A program made the position numbers and the translations under genes. Shown here piece after piece: positions 51,025-59,747 of a stretch of DNA of 64,000 nucleotides. The notes beneath the pieces were generated by a model. It made no database searches. It was not told the DNA's origin and saw only the letters and a program-made list of their open reading frames with translations. The stretch is from Dehalococcoidia bacterium (GTDB lineage Bacteria; Chloroflexota; Dehalococcoidia; Bin125). Within the stretch, counting starts at the first letter, position 1, and every line of letters begins with the position of its first letter. The stretch covers positions 62,001 through 126,000 of the forward strand of contig JAJDWB010000009.1 in NCBI GenBank assembly GCA_022825855.1, written 5' to 3'.

Positions 51025-51563
51025 CGTTTCTTTTCGTTTCGACTCCTTTCTTCTGCGCCGGCTCTGAAACAAGGGGTGATCTGAACGGAATGTGCGGATT
51101 CCGTGCTGTGGGCTGGTGATTCTTGCTAGTGGATGTCAGATTTGGTCAGATTCGGTCGGATTTTGTCTGGCTGAGGTCAGATATGGGAGGGCCAGGTCGG
51201 CCCAGGCTGGCTGATGTCGGGTGATGTTGGGTGGGTTGGCGGGGTTCATGAAGCGGTCCTGAGTCGCTGTCGGTGGTTGGGTATCGGTGATTGTATCCGA
51301 ACGGGCATTCGGTTGGTTGGCGGTGGTGTGTCGGAGGCGACGGGGGAACTCCCCGGAGAGGCTGGCTGGCCGGGCCTGAGAAGGGGCGGGGACCCTCTCC
51401 GATTCATCGTTGTCAGGGTGTTGGCGTTGGTGGGTGGCAGTAGCCCATCCGTTCTCGCCCTTATGTGGGCAATGTGGAACAGGCGCTGACCAGATATCCA
51501 ATTCGACGTATCTTCGTCACGGCCCACCGCACGTCCACCGCCCTACAGCCTCGGAGTACGCGC
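51025..51563. other. Gene-free stretch with degenerate 10-bp repeats
   Basis: There is no convincing gene in these 539 bases. At 51133-51186 a decamer like TTTGGTCAGA repeats about five times with drift (GTCAGATTTG, GTCAGATTCG, GTCGGATTTT). A GT-rich plus strand with GGTTGG runs follows, to about 51350. The stretch is unlike the flanking high-GC DNA and may mark the island edge or the control region of the methylase operon. Confidence 0.6.
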
Positions 51564-52013
51564 ATGACCACTGAGTTCGTCGATCAAGGCCAGGTTGCCC
51601 TTCCCGACCAGGAAAAGCTATTCCGAGCGCCGGCGCGTTTCGGCAACGTGCCGGTCGAGACGCCGCCCAAGGGCTGGGACCCGAAGAACCCGGGCTTCCG
51701 CAATCACTACCCGGTGATCAACCTGCCGACCCAGATTGTCGACCGCGTCTCCTTCGGCGCACCCGACCTGGAGCCGAACCGCCTCATCTGGGGAGACAAT
51801 CTTCATGTTATGAGGCAATTGCCCTCTCAGAGTATCGACCTAATCTACATTGACCCTCCGTTCTTCTCGAATCGGATCTACAACGTGATCTGGGGCGATC
51901 AAAATGAAGAACGTTCCTTCTCCGACATCTGGGAAGGAGGCCTGGACGGCTACCTGGTGTGGCTCAATGCCAGATTGTACGAGATGAAGCGTTTGCTCAA
52001 GCCAACGGGATGA
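51564..52013 (+). CDS. Type III-like DNA methyltransferase, N-terminal fragment (in-frame stop)
   Basis: From ATG 51564, 149 residues are read to an in-frame TGA at 52011-52013. The fragment carries GDNLHVMRQLPSQSIDLIYI and the amino-methyltransferase motif IV, here DPPF, as in beta-class Mod subunits. The frame resumes directly after the TGA with IYVHCDWHASHY, the usual continuation of this enzyme (KPTG-x-IYVHCDWH). One base change, for instance TCA to TGA, would explain the stop. TGA is the ordinary stop of many genes here, so code reassignment is unlikely. Either the gene is dead, or it is restored by readthrough, or this is a sequencing error. Confidence 0.85.
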   Translation: MTTEFVDQGQVALPDQEKLFRAPARFGNVPVETPPKGWDPKNPGFRNHYPVINLPTQIVDRVSFGAPDLEPNRLIWGDNLHVMRQLPSQSIDLIYIDPPFFSNRIYNVIWGDQNEERSFSDIWEGGLDGYLVWLNARLYEMKRLLKPTG

Positions 52014-52061
52014 ATCTACGTTCACTGTGACTGGCACGCGAGCCATTACATCAAAGTCGAG

Positions 52062-53489
52062 ATGGACAAGGTCTTTGGATACGAGCGCTTCATGAACGAG
52101 ATTACATGGGAACGCGATCCTGCAGGAAAAGGGGGAAAGAAGGGCTCTGATCAGTACCCCCGTAACGCAGATAGCATCCTAGTCTATGCCTCCGAGCAAG
52201 CCTTCTTCGCCCAGCCCTTCACTGAGCTCTCGTGGCAACAACGCCAACCATACCGCTACACGGACGATGACGGACGACTCTATAAGGCAGTACAGCTTGG
52301 CAATTACTCTCAAGACTCCATAAGCAAGATGAGAGACAACAATCTCATTCATACTTCTCGCTCTGGGAAAGAGTATAAGAAGTACTATCTCGACGAGGCG
52401 CAAGCTACGGTCGGAACTGTATGGGTAGATATTCGCGGCTACGGCACGCGCACTAGCTCAAAGGAACGCATTGGATACCCAACAGAGAAGCCTTACGCTC
52501 TACTTGAGCGAATAATCAGCGCATCGTCCAAGCCCGGCGATCTGCTCCTCGACGCATTCTGCGGAGGTGGTGGCCTAGGCGTCGTCGCCCAGCGATCCAA
52601 CCTGAACCGTCGTTGGATCATGATCGACCAATCGCGGGTTGCTGTCGCCGTCAGCGCTGAACATCTCAAGAGCGACGCGACAGCAAGTGAACTCGGCGAC
52701 GACCCACTACCTGATTTCACAGTCGAACATTGGGGAGTTTATGAGTCGGAGAAGCTAGCGGCGATGCCACCAGATGACTTTCGCCAATTCGTCCTTCATT
52801 GCTTCGATGCTCGCATTCCATCCGAGCACAACGGGATTCACGGGTACAAGGGTTCACGGGCGCGAGTTCCGGTCTGGGTCGGTTCCCCGGGCCTCCGTGA
52901 GCCTGCCAGCGCGGCAGATGTGAATGCGTTCGCCGAAGCGATCACCCGGCTTGATCGCTATAGGAACGACGACAACCTTCGTGACGGAGTGATGCTTGCC
53001 TGGGGTTTTCGCCCTGACGCGACGGAAGCGGCTTCGAAGCTGGCACTTCGGGACAGCCTGAGAATTGGTCTAGTGCGATTGAATCAGGTGCGCTTGGACT
53101 CGCCAGAGTTTCGTGCCCACATTTCAAGGCAGTCAACCGATCGCGGTGACTACTCAGAGTTTCTTACATTCGTCCTGCCGCCGCAGGTCGAGATCAGTCA
53201 CAAGAGGTCAAAGGCCCGCCATTTGACTTACGACTTCAGTGCGAGCGATCTACAGGTATTCAATGTGGGTGCAAAGCTGATCAATGTGCAGTGGGACTTT
53301 GACTATCGTGACGACACATTCCGCGCAGATCCTGGTACTTGGTATGACAAGCAGAAGGGAAAGAGCGCCGCACCACAGATTGATGTGCAGCATACTTTCC
53401 CGCATCGCGGCACGTTCACAGTGGCCTGCAAAGTGCAGGACAGCAAGGGTGGAGAAGGCATGAAGGCGAAACTCATTAGGGTGGAGTAG
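52062..53489 (+). CDS. Type III-like DNA methyltransferase, C-terminal fragment
   Basis: This is the remainder of the Mod frame, open from 52014; the first ATG is 52062 (475 residues). Residues about 15-140 include the likely target-recognition domain (WERDPAGKGGKKGSDQYPRN, GYPTEKPYALLERII). SAM-binding motif I follows as LLLDAFCGGGGLGVVAQ, with RRWIMIDQS after it. The last about 80 residues (VQHTFPHRGTFTVACKVQDS) resemble a PKD-like beta sandwich. GC is lower than in flanking genes. It sits five bases before the helicase gene. Confidence 0.82.
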   Translation: MDKVFGYERFMNEITWERDPAGKGGKKGSDQYPRNADSILVYASEQAFFAQPFTELSWQQRQPYRYTDDDGRLYKAVQLGNYSQDSISKMRDNNLIHTSRSGKEYKKYYLDEAQATVGTVWVDIRGYGTRTSSKERIGYPTEKPYALLERIISASSKPGDLLLDAFCGGGGLGVVAQRSNLNRRWIMIDQSRVAVAVSAEHLKSDATASELGDDPLPDFTVEHWGVYESEKLAAMPPDDFRQFVLHCFDARIPSEHNGIHGYKGSRARVPVWVGSPGLREPASAADVNAFAEAITRLDRYRNDDNLRDGVMLAWGFRPDATEAASKLALRDSLRIGLVRLNQVRLDSPEFRAHISRQSTDRGDYSEFLTFVLPPQVEISHKRSKARHLTYDFSASDLQVFNVGAKLINVQWDFDYRDDTFRADPGTWYDKQKGKSAAPQIDVQHTFPHRGTFTVACKVQDSKGGEGMKAKLIRVE

Positions 53490-53494
53490 GAGTC

Positions 53495-55501
53495 ATGCAG
53501 AACGCCTTCGCACCCCACGAGACTGACTTTCGCGAGTGGGTTGAGTCAGGATTCCAACCCGCGAAGCCCGAGACCGCCGCGTACCTACGATTTCTGGCGG
53601 ATCCTGACGACGAGCTCATGCCACGTCCGGGAGGTCTTTGGCGGCACCAGTGGGACGCGCTGCTGCGGGTCGCCTATGCGCGAGAGGTCGCTGGGCGTTT
53701 GCTGTACGGCGATGGGGTGTTGGTCAACATCGTCACGGGCGGAGGAAAGACGGCTCTGATTGCAGCAACGATGGTCTGGCTGCGTCTTGCACACCAGGTG
53801 CATCGTTTTCTGATCCTCTGCCCCAATTTGATCGTCCGCGACCGATTGGAGGACGACTTTCACGGCGGCAAGGTGTTTATTGAACGCGACCTGATCCCTC
53901 CTGGCGAGGTGGTGTCTGCGAGTGACTTCGCGCTGACGACGCTTGGGGGCGACTCCAAGAGCACTGCCAGCAATCTGTTCGGCTCGAATGTAGTGCTCGC
54001 AAACATTCACCAGTTCCATCAGAACAGCAAGACCGGTCAGGGGAACCTTGCCAGGTTTCTAGACATGAACCAGACGCCGTTCGCGATCTTCAACGACGAG
54101 GCTCACAACACGCCGGCGCCCGAGTACGATCGGACACTCGAAACGCTGGCCGAACACGGCTCGATGAAGTACCGACTCGACACGACCGCGACACCAGACC
54201 GGGCGGACGAGCAGCCACTCGATAGCAAGATGATCTTCGAGTACGACATCCCGGCGGCACTTGCCGATCACGTGATAGCAACACCGCATGTCTATCAGCC
54301 CAGCATTGACGTCGTTGAGTTGACGTACACCGATGCCAACAGCGGTGAGACTCGCCGAGTCGAGGAGATCGACTGGGACGAAGTGGACCGAAAGGGTCTG
54401 ACATCAACGCAATGGGTCACGGACACAAAGCCAATGTCGCAGCAGATCGAGATTGCCTGTAATCGGTTGAAGGAAGCGAAGGTGCATGCGAACGGTCGAT
54501 ATCGACCAATCCTCTTTGTTGTGGCCGTCTGCAAGGCCGACGCCAAAAAGGCCCAGGCCATGCTCGAGGGCCAGTTCAACCTGCGCACCCTACTCGTGAC
54601 CGAGGACGAAGACGACTCAGCCCGCAAGGAAGCAGCGGATATCGCAAAGAAGAACAAGTACGACGCGGTCGTCTCGGTAGCGATGCTGCGAGAGGGCTGG
54701 GACGTGCCTGAGGTCGCCGTGATCCTGCCGCTACGCAAGATGGGAAGCAAAGTTTATGGTCCACAGATCATCGGCCGGGGTCTACGCCGAGTCCGACGAC
54801 CGGACATCTCCGACGACGAACCGCAAATCTGCGCTGTGGTCGATCATCCCAAACTTGATCATGGCTGGCTGTGGGATCTCCTGCAAGCGAAGATCGAAAA
54901 GAACGTTGGCGTCCAGCAAGAGTTCGACGCTTTGAAGGAACTGCCAGAACCAAAGCCTCGACAAGAGATTGTCAACAACGATCTAATCATTGAGGTCCCG
55001 GAGCCGTCTGATGATGCCGGCGATTTTGAGCCGGTGGTCGTCGAGGATTCGGCCGATCCTAGCCGCGACTGGCGCTCACTGCTTGGTGGGCTGGAGTACA
55101 GCTCAGAAAACGTGGAGATTACAGACCAAGAGATCGTGGAAGTCACCGGCCAAGAGCTGGGCGCAGACGGTTGGAAGAAGCACCTCAGCGCTCCTGAAGG
55201 CATGGGGGCGATCACTCTTGGCGACCTGTCACGGGACGACCTGGCGGAGAGCATCCGACAGCAGGTCAAGGCGATTTCTGGTGACGCGACAACGCGACAC
55301 GGTTACTCGATGATCGACCAGCGCTGGGTCTACAGTGCTTCTTTGCGGCACATAGAACAGAAATTCCTGCGGGAAGAGTCGCTGGCGTACGCTGGCGTCG
55401 AAGAACTGCGGAAGGCGTTTCAATCTCTTAGGCAACTGGAGATGTTCCTGCTCCAAAGAGGCGACATCGTTGGAGGGATGATCGAATATGCCGACGATTG
55501 A
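53495..55501 (+). CDS. Type III restriction enzyme Res-like helicase subunit
   Basis: A 668-residue SF2 helicase/translocase. Walker A is NIVTGGGKT at about 78-86, the Walker B box is NDEAHN near 202, motif III is DTTATPDR near 228, and motif VI is IIGRGLRRVRRPD near 423. This matches Res subunits and related DEAD/DEAH restriction helicases. The PD-(D/E)xK nuclease domain that usually follows in the same chain is missing; it is encoded by the next gene, whose start overlaps this gene's end by 14 bases. The start ATG 53495 comes five bases after the methylase stop. Confidence 0.9.
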   Translation: MQNAFAPHETDFREWVESGFQPAKPETAAYLRFLADPDDELMPRPGGLWRHQWDALLRVAYAREVAGRLLYGDGVLVNIVTGGGKTALIAATMVWLRLAHQVHRFLILCPNLIVRDRLEDDFHGGKVFIERDLIPPGEVVSASDFALTTLGGDSKSTASNLFGSNVVLANIHQFHQNSKTGQGNLARFLDMNQTPFAIFNDEAHNTPAPEYDRTLETLAEHGSMKYRLDTTATPDRADEQPLDSKMIFEYDIPAALADHVIATPHVYQPSIDVVELTYTDANSGETRRVEEIDWDEVDRKGLTSTQWVTDTKPMSQQIEIACNRLKEAKVHANGRYRPILFVVAVCKADAKKAQAMLEGQFNLRTLLVTEDEDDSARKEAADIAKKNKYDAVVSVAMLREGWDVPEVAVILPLRKMGSKVYGPQIIGRGLRRVRRPDISDDEPQICAVVDHPKLDHGWLWDLLQAKIEKNVGVQQEFDALKELPEPKPRQEIVNNDLIIEVPEPSDDAGDFEPVVVEDSADPSRDWRSLLGGLEYSSENVEITDQEIVEVTGQELGADGWKKHLSAPEGMGAITLGDLSRDDLAESIRQQVKAISGDATTRHGYSMIDQRWVYSASLRHIEQKFLREESLAYAGVEELRKAFQSLRQLEMFLLQRGDIVGGMIEYADD

Positions 55502-55841
55502 ACGCGGGAACTTCGAAAGTCCCGAAAAGAGCGCGTACAACTTCGAGGTTTACGACAGCGGGCTTGAGCGCCGCATGATGGAGCGCCTGGAAGCAGACCA
55601 TACGGTGCGCAAGTGGACGAAAAAGCACGACATCGTGATCCCGTGGATTGACGCCAGCAGCAGGCGCCACAACTATCATCCGGACTTCCTGGTCGAGTAC
55701 GTGGATGGCTCGGTCGGGTTGATCGAGGTCAAGGGCGCCAACCAGGTCGACTCAGGCACGGTGCAGCGCAAACGAGAAGCTGCCGAGCGCTGGTGCGGAC
55801 GTCGGGACATGGAGTACTCGATCGAGACAATCAAGTCGTAG
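55488..55841 (+). CDS. PD-(D/E)xK endonuclease subunit (TnsA-like), split from Res
   Basis: A 117-residue protein. GGAGGG about ten bases upstream supports ATG 55488, so it is translated separately from Res. The nuclease core is intact: a Glu in YDSGLERRMMERLE, then YHPDFLVEYVDGSVGLIEVK with PD and E-x-K. This matches the TnsA-like/VRR-type domains fused to Res proteins elsewhere. With the helicase it should form the cutting complex. The overlap sequence ATGCCGACGATTGA carries both the start and the Res stop, so a frameshift is less likely than a true two-gene arrangement. Confidence 0.88.
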   Translation: MPTIERGNFESPEKSAYNFEVYDSGLERRMMERLEADHTVRKWTKKHDIVIPWIDASSRRHNYHPDFLVEYVDGSVGLIEVKGANQVDSGTVQRKREAAERWCGRRDMEYSIETIKS

Positions 55842-55854
55842 AGGCGTGCCCGCC

Positions 55855-55908
55855 CTCTGCCTGCGGCATCTCCCCCCGCCGGTCGGGGGCGAGATGAGCG
55901 GGGTGGGA
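55855..55908. repeat. Extragenic palindromic element after the restriction genes
   Basis: CTCCCCCCGCCGGTCGGGGG GAG-type pairing, with GCCTGCGGC before it and a GGGGTGGG end. It lies in the 83-base gap before the cysteine desulfurase and marks the return to high-GC core sequence. Confidence 0.6.
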
Positions 55909-55924
55909 GCGCTAGGCTGGGGGT

Positions 55925-57088
55925 ATGGAACGGGCGTATTTTGACCATGCGGCGACGACTCCGCTGGACCGGCGGGTGCTGGCGGCGATGATTCCGGTGC
56001 TGGAGGGGGGCTGGGGCAATCCGTCGGGGATTTACCGCGAAGCGCAGTTGGCGCGGGGGTTGCTGGACGAGGCGCGGGACAGGATTGCCGGGGTGCTGGG
56101 CTGCTCGCCGTCGGAGGTGGTGCTGACCTCGGGCGGGACGGAGTCGGACAACCTGGCGATCCGCGGGGCGGCGCTGGCGCGGCGCGAGTCGGGTCGTCAC
56201 CTGATCACGCAGGCGACGGAGCATCACGCGGTGCTGCACACGATGGAGCAGCTCGAGCGCGAGGGTTTCGAGTTGACGGTGCTGGGCGTGGACGCTGAGG
56301 GCTTCGTCGACCAGGATACGGTGGCGTCGGCGGTGCGCGCGGACACGACGGTGGTCAGCATCATGGCGGCCAACAACGAGATCGGGACGGTCCAGCCGAT
56401 TGCGGAGATCGCGCGAGCGGTGAAGGAGCGCAATCGGCGGACGATCGTGCACACCGACGCGGTCCAGGCGGCGGGCGCGGTCGATATCCGTCCCGACGCG
56501 CTGGGCGTCGACCTGATGTCGGTGACGGCGCACAAGATTTACGGTCCGAAGGGCGCGGGCGCGCTCTATGTGCGGCGTCGGACGCCGCTGGAGGCGTTGC
56601 AGCTCGGCGGCGGACAGGAGGAGGAGCGCCGGGCGGGCACGGAGTCGGTGGCGCAGGCGGTGGGTCTGGCGAAGGCGCTGGAGCTGGCGGAGTCGGAGCG
56701 GGGGCAGCGTACGCGCCATGCGTCGGAGTTGCGCAATCGGTTGTGGCGCGAGCTGAACGAGCGCGTGCATCCGATCCGTCTGAACGGTCCGGCGGACTGG
56801 TCGCGGCGGCTGGCCAACAATCTCAACGTGAGTTTCTCCGGGGTTGAGGGCGAGAGCATCCTGCTGCAGCTCGACCTGGAGGGATTCGCGGCGTCGTCGG
56901 GATCGGCCTGCTCCACGGGCAGCACCGAGCCGAGTCACGTGCTCTCGGCGATCGGGCTCGATTCGGACACGGCGCACAGCACGGTGCGTCTGAGCCTGGG
57001 GCAGTCCAATACGGAGGATCAGATCCAGGGGATCGCGCGGACGATCGAGGAGATCACGGCGCGCCTGCGGGCGTTGTCGCCGGTCTAG
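55925..57088 (+). CDS. Cysteine desulfurase (IscS/NifS family)
   Basis: A 387-residue PLP enzyme that frees sulfur from cysteine for Fe-S cluster, thiolation and cofactor pathways. Landmarks are YFDHAATTPLD at the start, TSGGTESDNLAIRG, TEHHAVLH, the PLP Lys in SVTAHKIYGPKG, and the active Cys in SSGSACSTGSTEPSHVL. The Cys loop is of the IscS/NifS (group I) length. No IscU or mnmA gene is next to it in the window. Codon use is typical of the host core. Confidence 0.93.
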   Translation: MERAYFDHAATTPLDRRVLAAMIPVLEGGWGNPSGIYREAQLARGLLDEARDRIAGVLGCSPSEVVLTSGGTESDNLAIRGAALARRESGRHLITQATEHHAVLHTMEQLEREGFELTVLGVDAEGFVDQDTVASAVRADTTVVSIMAANNEIGTVQPIAEIARAVKERNRRTIVHTDAVQAAGAVDIRPDALGVDLMSVTAHKIYGPKGAGALYVRRRTPLEALQLGGGQEEERRAGTESVAQAVGLAKALELAESERGQRTRHASELRNRLWRELNERVHPIRLNGPADWSRRLANNLNVSFSGVEGESILLQLDLEGFAASSGSACSTGSTEPSHVLSAIGLDSDTAHSTVRLSLGQSNTEDQIQGIARTIEEITARLRALSPV

Positions 57089-57112
57089 GGTTGGCGGGAC
57101 AGGAGGAGATCG

Positions 57113-57787
57113 ATGGTTACGGCGGAACGTCCCAAGTCACCTGTGGCGGGACCAGCGAACGAGCTGCGGGGGGTTGCCGGCGTCACGTATCCACTCCGAG
57201 TTCAACTGCCACGGCTGTGGGAACTGACGGACGAGCAGTTCCTTGAACTTTGCGCTCTGAACGAGGGCTGGCGGATCGAATCCGACTGCGAGGGAGGGCT
57301 GTTGATCATGGCGCCAACTGGTCCGGACAGCAGCGATCAGGGTGGCCGCATCTACTCGCAGACGCTGATTTGGAGTGACACCAGGGCCAACGGGCGTGCG
57401 TTCGAATCGAGCGCCACTTTCATGTTGCCGAATGGAGAGCGCCGGATGGCCGATGCCGCGTGGATCAGCGATGCGCGACTGGCAGACATTGCCGGTGATG
57501 GCCACATCATCTGGCGCGTGTGTCCCGACTTTGTCGTTGAAGTACGGTCGGCCAGTGATCAGCTTGCTGCTCAGCAGGCGAAGATGGAGATGTGGGTCGC
57601 GCAGGGCGCGCGGCTGGGCTGGCTGGTCGATCCGTTCGAGGAGACCATTTGGGTCTACCGGCCGGAGCAGGAGGCGGAACGGGTGGCGCGGCCGGAGTCG
57701 TTGACGGCGACTGAGATTGCCGAAGACCTGACGATCGACTTCACCCGGATCTGGCCGCAGCCGGATCCAGAGTCAGAGACCAGTTGA
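57113..57787 (+). CDS. Uma2 family (DUF820) putative endonuclease, copy 1
   Basis: A 224-residue protein of the Uma2/DUF820 group with a PD-(D/E)xK-like fold. AGGAGGAG precedes ATG 57113. Landmarks are LWELTDEQFLELCALNEGWR, IMAPTGPDSSDQ, ADAAWISDAR, CPDFVVEVRSASDQL and AQGARLGWLVDPFEETIWVY. The PDFVVEVRS motif has the Asp and Glu but no Lys at the E-x-K position (Arg instead), as is common in the family. It is paralogous to 59748..60392. Its 3' end overlaps the convergent AlkZ-like gene by 47 bases. Confidence 0.88.
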   Translation: MVTAERPKSPVAGPANELRGVAGVTYPLRVQLPRLWELTDEQFLELCALNEGWRIESDCEGGLLIMAPTGPDSSDQGGRIYSQTLIWSDTRANGRAFESSATFMLPNGERRMADAAWISDARLADIAGDGHIIWRVCPDFVVEVRSASDQLAAQQAKMEMWVAQGARLGWLVDPFEETIWVYRPEQEAERVARPESLTATEIAEDLTIDFTRIWPQPDPESETS

Positions 57788-58868
57788 TCTCGGTACCGAG
57801 GAAGCGTCCGATCTCCGCGAACTCGGCGTCGAGCTGCGATTGCGCGTCGTCCGAGAGCTGCTCGAACGCCGTCACCCTGACCGCGAGTCCGCGCGCTCGG
57901 CGCTTGCGATCCCAGGTGCCCGCGAGCTGGCCGTCGATCAGGACGCAGGAGCGGATCATCCCGCCGCCGGCGTTGATCCGCTTGAGCAGCGAGCCGGCCA
58001 CGCCCAGTTCGCGTTTCGCGTAGCCGAGCAGGTAGGGATCGAACGGTCCGACCACGCGCACACGACCGTCGGGCGCGGCCAGCACCTGTTCGGCCCGGTC
58101 GGCGGCCTCGGGCGTCATCCACATGGCGGTGCCCTCGACGCTGACTTCGGCGAGTTCGCCGGCGACCGCCTCGAATCCGCGACGCGTGTCGGCGGCGGGC
58201 AGTCCGGTCCACCAGCGGAAGTCGGCGGCGGTGGCGGGACCGTAGGCGGCGAAGTAGCGGCGGGCGAGCTCGGCGGCGGGATCGGGCGGCTCAAGACCCG
58301 GATCGGGCAGCCACTCGTCGATCAGCACGTGCGCCTCGTCGTCGTCGCGGTCGGCGCCGAAACAGATCACGCCCAACATCGAGGCGGTCCGCAGTAGATG
58401 CCTGGGCGCCTGCCCGGCGGCGGGCAATCCGGCGGCCTCGAGCGCGCCGGGAATCTCGGTACGCACGATCGATCCGCCGCCGGCGAGATGCCGGCGGAAG
58501 AACTCCAGCACGCGCGCGTGGTCGTCCGCCGAGATGCCCAGGTCGGCGCGACGCTTGAGCGCCTTGGCGTCCATCTGCTCGCCGAGCAGCCCGAGCATCC
58601 AACGGAAGTCGTCGGCCGGCGCCAGGTGCAGCGTCCCGCGCATGAACCAGGAACGCACCACGGACCGCTCGACGTTGCGGGCGTGGTCGATGTCGGCGGC
58701 CGTCAGCCCGACCGATCGCGTGCCCACGCCCAGCAGCATCCCCAGCCGATCCTGCGCCTGGATCGCGCCGGCGGCGCGGACCGCCGACGCAACGTCTGTG
58801 GCGCGCTGGGCGCCCAGGCCTTGCGCGTGGATGCGCAGTCGGCGCGCGTCGGACCAGCTCAGTTCCAC
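57741..58868 (-). CDS. AlkZ/YcaQ-like winged-helix DNA glycosylase
   Basis: A 375-residue protein of the HTH_42/AlkZ superfamily, which removes cross-linked or alkylated purines from DNA. The QxQ catalytic motif is present as AIQAQDRLG near residues 36-43. Other landmarks are SWFMRGTLHLAPADDFRW, ISADDHARVLEFFRRHL, YGPATAADFRWWTGLP and VVGPFDPYLLGYAKREL. Members are sometimes encoded in antibiotic clusters for self-protection. It sits among accessory genes and ends inside the convergent Uma2 gene. Confidence 0.87.
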   Translation of the reverse strand: MELSWSDARRLRIHAQGLGAQRATDVASAVRAAGAIQAQDRLGMLLGVGTRSVGLTAADIDHARNVERSVVRSWFMRGTLHLAPADDFRWMLGLLGEQMDAKALKRRADLGISADDHARVLEFFRRHLAGGGSIVRTEIPGALEAAGLPAAGQAPRHLLRTASMLGVICFGADRDDDEAHVLIDEWLPDPGLEPPDPAAELARRYFAAYGPATAADFRWWTGLPAADTRRGFEAVAGELAEVSVEGTAMWMTPEAADRAEQVLAAPDGRVRVVGPFDPYLLGYAKRELGVAGSLLKRINAGGGMIRSCVLIDGQLAGTWDRKRRARGLAVRVTAFEQLSDDAQSQLDAEFAEIGRFLGTEINWSLTLDPAAARSG

Positions 58869-58934
58869 GACAGCCCGTCTCCCTCCGCTTGCGTCGTCTC
58901 AGGCTAGGGCGATCCGATTGCTAGGCTCACCATC

Positions 58935-59738
58935 GTGACCTCGCAACGACCCGACGGCTGGCAACCCGACCAGTACGCGCGCTTCCGCGCCGAACGGGAG
59001 CAGCCGTTCTACGACCTGCTGGACCTGGTTGAGCCCGCGCCCGGCGGACGCGTGGTCGACCTCGGCTGCGGGACCGGCGTGCTGACCCGCGTACTGCACG
59101 AGCGGACGCAGGCGGCGCAGACGGTGGGCCTCGACCGCTCCGAGTCGATGCTGGTCAAGAGCGCCGAGCACGCGGGCGGCGGCGTCCGCTTCGAGCGCGG
59201 CGACATCGCCGAGTTCGCCGGGCTCGACGGCGTCGGCCTGGACGTCGTCTTCGCCAACGCCTCGCTGCAGTGGGTCGGCGACCACGCCTCGCTCTTCCCC
59301 CGGCTCGCGGCCACGCTCAATCCCGGCGGACAGCTCGCCATGCAGATGCCCGCCAACGAGGACCATCCCTCGCACGCGGTCTCCCGCGAGGTCGCGCAGC
59401 AGCCGCCGCATGCCGACGCGTTGGGCGGCTTCGTCTACCGACACTCGATCGAGTCGCCCGAGTGGTACGCCGACCAGCTCGCCCGTCTCGGCTTCGCCGA
59501 GCAGCACGTCCGCGTGCAGGTCTACTTGCACCGTCTGCCCGGTCCCGAGGACGTGGTCGAGTGGGTCAAGGGCTCGCTGCTGACCGGCTACCGCGACCGC
59601 CTGCCGCCGCCGGACTACGAAGCGTTCGAGGCCGCCTACCGCGAGCGCCTGCTGGTCGTCCTGCCCGACGAGCGCCCCTTCCTCTACCCCTTCAAGCGCC
59701 TCCTCCTCTGGGGCCGGACGCCTGAGCGCGCTCGGTAG
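58935..59738 (+). CDS. Trans-aconitate 2-methyltransferase-like SAM enzyme
   Basis: A 267-residue methyltransferase starting at GTG 58935. It has the family's opening WQPDQYARFRAEREQPFYDL, motif I VVDLGCGTGVLTRVLHER, then GLDRSESML, and VFANASLQWVGDH, the Tam hallmark. Tam methylates trans-aconitate that leaks from aconitase. Related enzymes of other substrates exist, so identity is probable but not certain. It is divergent from the AlkZ-like gene. Confidence 0.85.
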   Translation: MTSQRPDGWQPDQYARFRAEREQPFYDLLDLVEPAPGGRVVDLGCGTGVLTRVLHERTQAAQTVGLDRSESMLVKSAEHAGGGVRFERGDIAEFAGLDGVGLDVVFANASLQWVGDHASLFPRLAATLNPGGQLAMQMPANEDHPSHAVSREVAQQPPHADALGGFVYRHSIESPEWYADQLARLGFAEQHVRVQVYLHRLPGPEDVVEWVKGSLLTGYRDRLPPPDYEAFEAAYRERLLVVLPDERPFLYPFKRLLLWGRTPERAR

Positions 59739-59747
59739 ACTATCCAC

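Noticed and set aside
52011-52013. TGA as selenocysteine or reassigned codon in the methylase
   Set aside because: No SECIS-like hairpin was recognised after it, no selenocysteine genes are in view, methylases do not use selenocysteine there, and TGA ends many genes in the window.
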